DNA of 17,807 nt. Origin: SVTX01 sp045577415. GTDB lineage: Bacteria; Bacillota; Clostridia; Oscillospirales; CAG-272. The stretch covers positions 1-17,807 of the forward strand of contig JAZNII010000159.1 of assembly GCA_045577415.1 (NCBI GenBank), read 5' to 3'. The first letter of the stretch is position 1. Each line of letters starts with the position of its first letter. The position numbers and the translations under genes are program-made. Below the pieces are notes generated by a model. It worked only from the letters and a program-made list of their open reading frames with translations, searched no databases and was not told where the DNA came from. Shown here piece after piece: positions 14,221 to 17,807 of the stretch.

Positions 14221-15375
14221 ATGTCCGATATAATATATTTTGACAACGCGGCAACCACATATCCCAAGCCCGAAAGCGTCATTATGTCAGTGGTTGACTG
14301 CATGAAAAACTACTGCGGCAACCCCGGGCGAGGCTCTCACTATCTGGCGCTCCGCAGCGCCGAGAAGGTCTTTGAGGCGAGAGAGGCGGTAGCAGAGCTT
14401 TTCGGCGCGTCGCCCGAAAACGTAGTCTTTACCCTCAACACCACCTACGCGTTAAATCTCGCAATAAAGGGCGTTATGAGCGGCGGCGGACACATGCTTA
14501 TAAGTAATATGGAGCATAACAGCGTTCTCCGTCCCACGGCGCGTCTTGCCAAAGACGATATTGTCCGCTATGACGTGTTCAAGGCGTATGAAAAGGGCAA
14601 GGCTCTCTCCTCCGCAGAGATCATTGACAACATAATAAAAAAGCTTCGTCCGTCAACGAAGATGCTTGTCTGCATACATTCATCCAACATCTGCTCCTAT
14701 ACCCTGCCCATCCGCGAGATCGGACGCTTCTGCCGCCGTCACGGCATCATTTTCTGCGTTGACGCGGCGCAATCGGCGGGACATCTGCCCATAAACATGA
14801 CCGAGGACTACATAGATATTCTCTGTCTCCCAGCCCACAAGGGTCTTTATTCTCCCCAAGGCTTGGGAATTATGATAACGAGGGACGGTCTTCCCCTGCT
14901 CTCCACCCTTGCCGAGGGTGGCAACGGAGTCAACTCTCTTGAATTATCAATGGGGCGGCTTTCCCCCGAAAGATACGAGGGCGGAACGCTCTGCACCCCC
15001 GCCATCGCAGGGCTTTGCTCGGGGCTTGAATTTATAAAGGGATTTGGCGCGGAGAGGATCGCGGAACACGAAAAAGACCTGTGGCTTAAGGCATTCGACC
15101 GTCTTACAAGCATCCGCGGAGTAACCGTTTACGACGACACGCCCGGCAGCGTTCTGCTCTTCAATATTGACGGCATCCCCGCCGACGACGTCGGCAATAT
15201 TCTCGCGCGGGACGGATTTTGTCTGCGCACGGGCTACCACTGTTCCCCTCTCGCTCACAAGGCGTTAGGAACTCCCGAGGGTGGAGCTGTGCGGATAGGC
15301 TTCGGCATTTTTAACACCTCACAGGACGTAGATCTGCTCTGTGAAAAGATCTCCGAGCTTTCCCGTGGCTATTAG
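14221..15375 (+). CDS. Class V aminotransferase-fold cysteine desulfurase (TIGR01977/EF2568-like)
   Basis: A PLP enzyme of 384 residues expected to take sulfur (or selenium) from cysteine. IYFDNAATTYPKP opens the protein. The cofactor site shows MEHNS (97-101), VDAAQSAG (180-187, Asp181) and PAHKGLYSPQG with Schiff-base Lys207. The catalytic cysteine is Cys341 in RTGYHCSPLAHKALGT, a short-loop arrangement typical of the SufS-like EF2568 group, and GGAVRIGFGIFNT closes the domain. An AGGAGA site lies 6 bases before the ATG. Relatives of this group are found near selenium-related genes; no scaffold protein (SufU, IscU) is adjacent. A terminator follows at 15503. Confidence 0.92.
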   Translation: MSDIIYFDNAATTYPKPESVIMSVVDCMKNYCGNPGRGSHYLALRSAEKVFEAREAVAELFGASPENVVFTLNTTYALNLAIKGVMSGGGHMLISNMEHNSVLRPTARLAKDDIVRYDVFKAYEKGKALSSAEIIDNIIKKLRPSTKMLVCIHSSNICSYTLPIREIGRFCRRHGIIFCVDAAQSAGHLPINMTEDYIDILCLPAHKGLYSPQGLGIMITRDGLPLLSTLAEGGNGVNSLELSMGRLSPERYEGGTLCTPAIAGLCSGLEFIKGFGAERIAEHEKDLWLKAFDRLTSIRGVTVYDDTPGSVLLFNIDGIPADDVGNILARDGFCLRTGYHCSPLAHKALGTPEGGAVRIGFGIFNTSQDVDLLCEKISELSRGY

Positions 15376-15502
15376 TGTCATTCAAGGGATCAAAAATCTG
15401 CAATTTAGCGAGAATTTGAGAGGATTTCAAAGAAATTGGGAGATTTTTGCAAAATAAACGCCATTTTTCACTATCAAAGCGGAAAAACCTAAAAATATTC
15501 TC

Positions 15503-15532
15503 AAAAAATCCCGATTTTTCGGGATTTTTTTT
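15503..15532 (+). terminator. Intrinsic terminator after the desulfurase gene
   Basis: ATCCCGA and TCGGGAT form a stem with a TTTT loop, extended by A5/T5 pairing, and a T run continues to 15532. It lies 128 bases after the stop codon; nothing was recognised in 15376-15502. The symmetrical A and T tracts make it potentially bidirectional. Confidence 0.85.
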
Positions 15533-15540
15533 AAAAACTA

Positions 15541-15569
15541 TTGCAATTACAGCAAATTTATGATACAAT
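15541..15569 (+). promoter_or_regulatory. Sigma-A promoter for the pot operon
   Basis: TTGCAA (15541-15546) and TACAAT (15564-15569) are 17 bases apart, with a TG extended -10 (TGA before TACAAT). The predicted start is near 15576, leaving a leader of about 185 bases before potA. Confidence 0.85.
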
Positions 15570-15575
15570 GTATGC

Positions 15576-15754
15576 TGTTATATACTGTCCTGTTGACAAA
15601 ATGCTATTTCGGGACGGTATCTGTCGTTCTAAGACGGAAACGGCAAGGAAATAACCTGTGTGCCACACATTGTCGGAAAACGCATCAAAAATTTCGGCGA
15701 TACCCGCTACATTACCGCGGGGAACGCTAATCTCAGATTTTAAAAGGAGTTTTT
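15576..15754 (+). promoter_or_regulatory. Hairpin-rich 5' leader of potA, candidate regulatory RNA
   Basis: Consecutive helices read by eye: 11 bp with two G.U (15582-15592 with 15610-15620); 5 bp (15621-15625 with 15633-15637); GGCA/TGCC plus AGG/CCT with a bulge (15642-15664); 7 bp with two G.U (15669-15675 with 15695-15701); and CCCGC/GCGGG (15703-15707 with 15717-15721). The AGGAG ribosome site follows at 15745-15749. No known riboswitch consensus was recognised and no terminator is seen before potA, so any control would act at translation or by an unseen route. Confidence 0.5.
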
Positions 15755-15761
15755 ATGTGTA

Positions 15762-16898
15762 ATGGAAAAGGAAGTAATCATCAACCTGACTGATGTGTCA
15801 AAAGCATTTGACGGAGAAACGGTCCTCGACCACATCAATTTGCAGATCCACGACAAGGAGTTCGTAACTCTGCTTGGTCCATCCGGATGCGGTAAGACCA
15901 CTACTCTGCGCATTATCGGAGGATTTGAGATCCCCGATACGGGCGACGTACAGTTTGACGGCAAAAGCGTCAAGGACGTTCCCCCTCACAAAAGACCTGT
16001 CAACACGGTCTTTCAGCGCTACGCGCTCTTCCCCCACCTCAACGTTTTTGAAAACGTTGCGTTCGGTCTGCGTCTGAAAAAGACCCCCGAGGCGACTATC
16101 AGAGAAAAGGTAAAGGAAATGCTCTCTTTGGTCAACCTCAAGGGCTTTGAACGCCGTAAGGTAAGCACTCTGTCGGGCGGTCAGCAGCAGAGAGTCGCTA
16201 TTGCCCGCGCGCTCGTAAACGAGCCCGAGGTCCTGCTCCTTGACGAGCCTCTCGGCGCGCTTGACCTGAAACTCCGCAAGGACATGCAGAACGAGCTGAA
16301 AAAGATACAAAAGGCAACCGGTATCACCTTTATATACGTCACCCACGACCAGGAGGAGGCGCTCTCGATGTCCGACACCGTGGTAGTTATGGCTAACGGA
16401 CAGATACAGCAGATCGGCTCTCCCACCGACATTTACAACGAACCCGAAAACGCTTTTGTCGCAGACTTTATAGGCGAGAGTAATATCGTTGACGGCGTTA
16501 TGCTCGACGACTATAAGGTTCGCTTCTCGGGTCACACCTTCCAGTGTGTGGACAAGGGATTTGAGAAAAATCAGAAGGTCGACGTTGTAGTGCGTCCCGA
16601 GGACGTTGACGTGGTATCTCCCGACAAGGGTATGCTTCAGGGAACCGTTACGTCGGTAACCTTCAAGGGCGTTCACTGGGAGATAATCGTAGACATCGGC
16701 GGATTTAAGTGGATGATACAGACAACCGATTTCGTCGCTGAGGGCGAGCATATCGGTCTTTTTATCGAACCCGAAGCAATACATATAATGAACAAATCCG
16801 AATTTTCGGGTATGTTCGGAGACTATTCCTCCTTCTCGGACGAGCTTGACCAACTCTCTGATCCCACCGAGCCTCAAGAGGAGGACGGCGAAGAATGA
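15762..16898 (+). CDS. potA: Spermidine/putrescine ABC transporter ATP-binding protein
   Basis: PotA is the ATPase of a polyamine importer at the inner face of the membrane. In 378 residues it shows Walker A GPSGCGKTT (39-47), Q-loop FQRYALFPH with Gln85, signature LSGGQQQR (137-144), Walker B VLLLDE (157-162), the switch His195, and a C-terminal TOBE-type domain (about 240-350). The start is slightly uncertain: the ribosome site AGGAG (15745-15749) is 12 bases from this ATG but 5 from another ATG at 15755 that opens only a 12-codon out-of-frame peptide. MEKEVIINLTDVSKAFDG fits the family start. It overlaps potB by ATGA. The class also contains transporters for related substrates, so polyamine specificity is inferred from the family. 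Confidence 0.93.
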   Translation: MEKEVIINLTDVSKAFDGETVLDHINLQIHDKEFVTLLGPSGCGKTTTLRIIGGFEIPDTGDVQFDGKSVKDVPPHKRPVNTVFQRYALFPHLNVFENVAFGLRLKKTPEATIREKVKEMLSLVNLKGFERRKVSTLSGGQQQRVAIARALVNEPEVLLLDEPLGALDLKLRKDMQNELKKIQKATGITFIYVTHDQEEALSMSDTVVVMANGQIQQIGSPTDIYNEPENAFVADFIGESNIVDGVMLDDYKVRFSGHTFQCVDKGFEKNQKVDVVVRPEDVDVVSPDKGMLQGTVTSVTFKGVHWEIIVDIGGFKWMIQTTDFVAEGEHIGLFIEPEAIHIMNKSEFSGMFGDYSSFSDELDQLSDPTEPQEEDGEE

Positions 16899-17713
16899 AA
16901 AGAGGATCTGTCTTTCAGAGAATGGCGGCGGCTCCCCACATAGTATGGATGATACTTTTCATCGTGGCACCGATGCTTTTCGTTCTCTACTTTGCCTTTA
17001 CGGAGGACGGAAAATTCTCGCTTTCAAATATTTCTACGCTTTCGCAATACGGCAACGTTTTCGTGCTGTCTATCGCCTTTGCGCTGATAGCCACGGTTGT
17101 CTGTCTGGCTTTAGGCTACCCTCTCGCCTATTTTATGGCGAGAAGCAAGCCGAGGACCCAGAAAATACTTATGGTGCTTATCATGCTCCCGATGTGGTGC
17201 AATCTGCTGATCCGTACCTACGCGCTTATGGCGCTGCTGGACAACGGCGGACTTCTCAACTCCTTTCTTGAGAGCATCGGACTTTCCAAGCTCCCCATCG
17301 TCGGCTCAGATTTCGGCGTAATTTTGGGTATGGTCTACGACTTTCTGCCCTACATGGTGCTGCCTATCTTTACGTCCATGACCAAGCTTGACAACCGTTA
17401 TCTTGAGGCGGCGCACGATCTTGGCTGCAACAGCTTCCAGACAATGACCAAGGTGGTCTTTCCTCTGACTATATCGGGCGTGGTATCGGGCATCACGATG
17501 GTGTTCGTTCCCTCGATCAGCACCTTCTATATTTCCCAAAAGCTTGGCGCGGGCAAGATCGACCTTATAGGCGACACTATCGAGCGACTTTTCCAGAACC
17601 CCAGCACGTATAACGTGGGCGCGGTCATCTCTTTGGTAATGATGATCCTCATTCTCATCTCGGTTTGGATAATGAACCGATTCTCCGACGATGAAGGAGG
17701 TGTCATTATATGA
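16895..17713 (+). CDS. potB: Spermidine/putrescine ABC transporter permease PotB
   Basis: A 272-residue membrane permease with about six hydrophobic segments, including 17-34, 54-77, 88-110 and 243-262. The ABC coupling motif EAAHDLGCNSFQTMTKVVFP (from about 172) contacts PotA. Starting PHIVWMILFIVAPMLFVLYF is typical of PotB. Its ATG overlaps the potA stop by four bases and its stop overlaps the potC start in the same way, indicating translational coupling. Confidence 0.93.
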   Translation: MKRGSVFQRMAAAPHIVWMILFIVAPMLFVLYFAFTEDGKFSLSNISTLSQYGNVFVLSIAFALIATVVCLALGYPLAYFMARSKPRTQKILMVLIMLPMWCNLLIRTYALMALLDNGGLLNSFLESIGLSKLPIVGSDFGVILGMVYDFLPYMVLPIFTSMTKLDNRYLEAAHDLGCNSFQTMTKVVFPLTISGVVSGITMVFVPSISTFYISQKLGAGKIDLIGDTIERLFQNPSTYNVGAVISLVMMILILISVWIMNRFSDDEGGVII

Positions 17714-17807
17714 TGAAATTTTTATCGAAATTCTATATGCTCGTCATTTTCGCCCTGCTTTACGCTCCTATTGTGGTGCTTATCGTCTTTTCTTTCAATG
17801 ACGGCGG
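17710..17807 (+). CDS. potC: Spermidine/putrescine ABC transporter permease PotC, N-terminal fragment
   Basis: The frame is cut by the window end after 32 codons. It starts MMKFLSKFYMLVIFALLYAP with a first membrane helix and FSFN, matching the PotC N-terminus. An AAGGAGGTG ribosome site (17694-17702) lies within potB, 8 bases before the ATG. ATG at 17713 is an equally possible start. A substrate-binding potD would be expected beyond the edge. Confidence 0.88.
   Translation, partial: MMKFLSKFYMLVIFALLYAPIVVLIVFSFNDG

Noticed and set aside
15601..15654. 17-codon upstream ORF (MLFRDGIC...) in the potA leader
   Set aside because: No convincing ribosome site precedes the ATG, and it lies inside predicted helices. 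Possible but unsupported.
1..17807. CRISPR arrays, tRNA or rRNA genes, insertion sequences, prophage, toxin-antitoxin or defence genes
   Set aside because: Looked for and not seen; genes are housekeeping or metabolic and repeats are short palindromes without a transposase.

Overview
The window looks like ordinary chromosome from a Clostridia-type Firmicute, probably a gut Oscillospirales/Eubacteriales relative. The evidence is a Rex regulator, the Firmicute-style replication proteins DnaD and DnaI, a DUF3343 plus cysteine desulfurase pair, consensus sigma-A promoters, strong AGGAGG-type ribosome binding sites and intergenic spaces full of short palindromic repeats. No phage, transposase, CRISPR array, tRNA or rRNA was recognised. 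The species call is inference.

Layout. (1) 1-6818, plus strand: a tight aromatic amino acid operon, tyrA(partial)-aroB-aroA-aroC-pheA-aroE/aroK fusion-aroQ, closed by a strong terminator. Every chorismate step after DAHP synthase is encoded here, plus the branch enzymes to tyrosine and phenylalanine. (2) 6817-7551, minus strand: a four-helix-bundle protein and a small six-cysteine protein. (3) 7574-7817, minus strand: a consensus promoter followed by a roughly 209-nt RNA with a long closing stem, a rod-like core, a possible 8-bp loop-to-tail pseudoknot and an intrinsic terminator. It lies just upstream of the six-cysteine ORF. I could not assign it to a known class, and it is the best candidate here for something undescribed. 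(4) 7881-10725, minus strand: rex-dnaD-dnaI operon with its own terminator, preceded by an AT-rich stretch and a cluster of DnaA-box-like sequences (10834-11009). (5) 11063-13311, minus strand: a promoter, dCMP deaminase, rimI, palindromic and tandem repeats, then tsaD. (6) 13425-15532, plus strand: a 19-bp operator-like palindrome, a DUF3343 gene, about 500 bp of palindromic repeats, a cysteine desulfurase and a terminator. (7) 15541-17807, plus strand: a strong promoter, a roughly 180-nt hairpin-rich leader, and potA-potB-potC (cut by the window edge), a polyamine-type ABC importer.

How they work together: the first block makes chorismate and channels it to Phe/Tyr. The rex operon places a NADH-responsive repressor in front of two helicase-loading proteins beneath possible DnaA sites, which could tie replication to redox state. 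The DUF3343/desulfurase pair suggests sulfur or selenium handling. The pot operon imports polyamines, possibly under control of its leader RNA. All structures were found by eye; no folding or database search was run.
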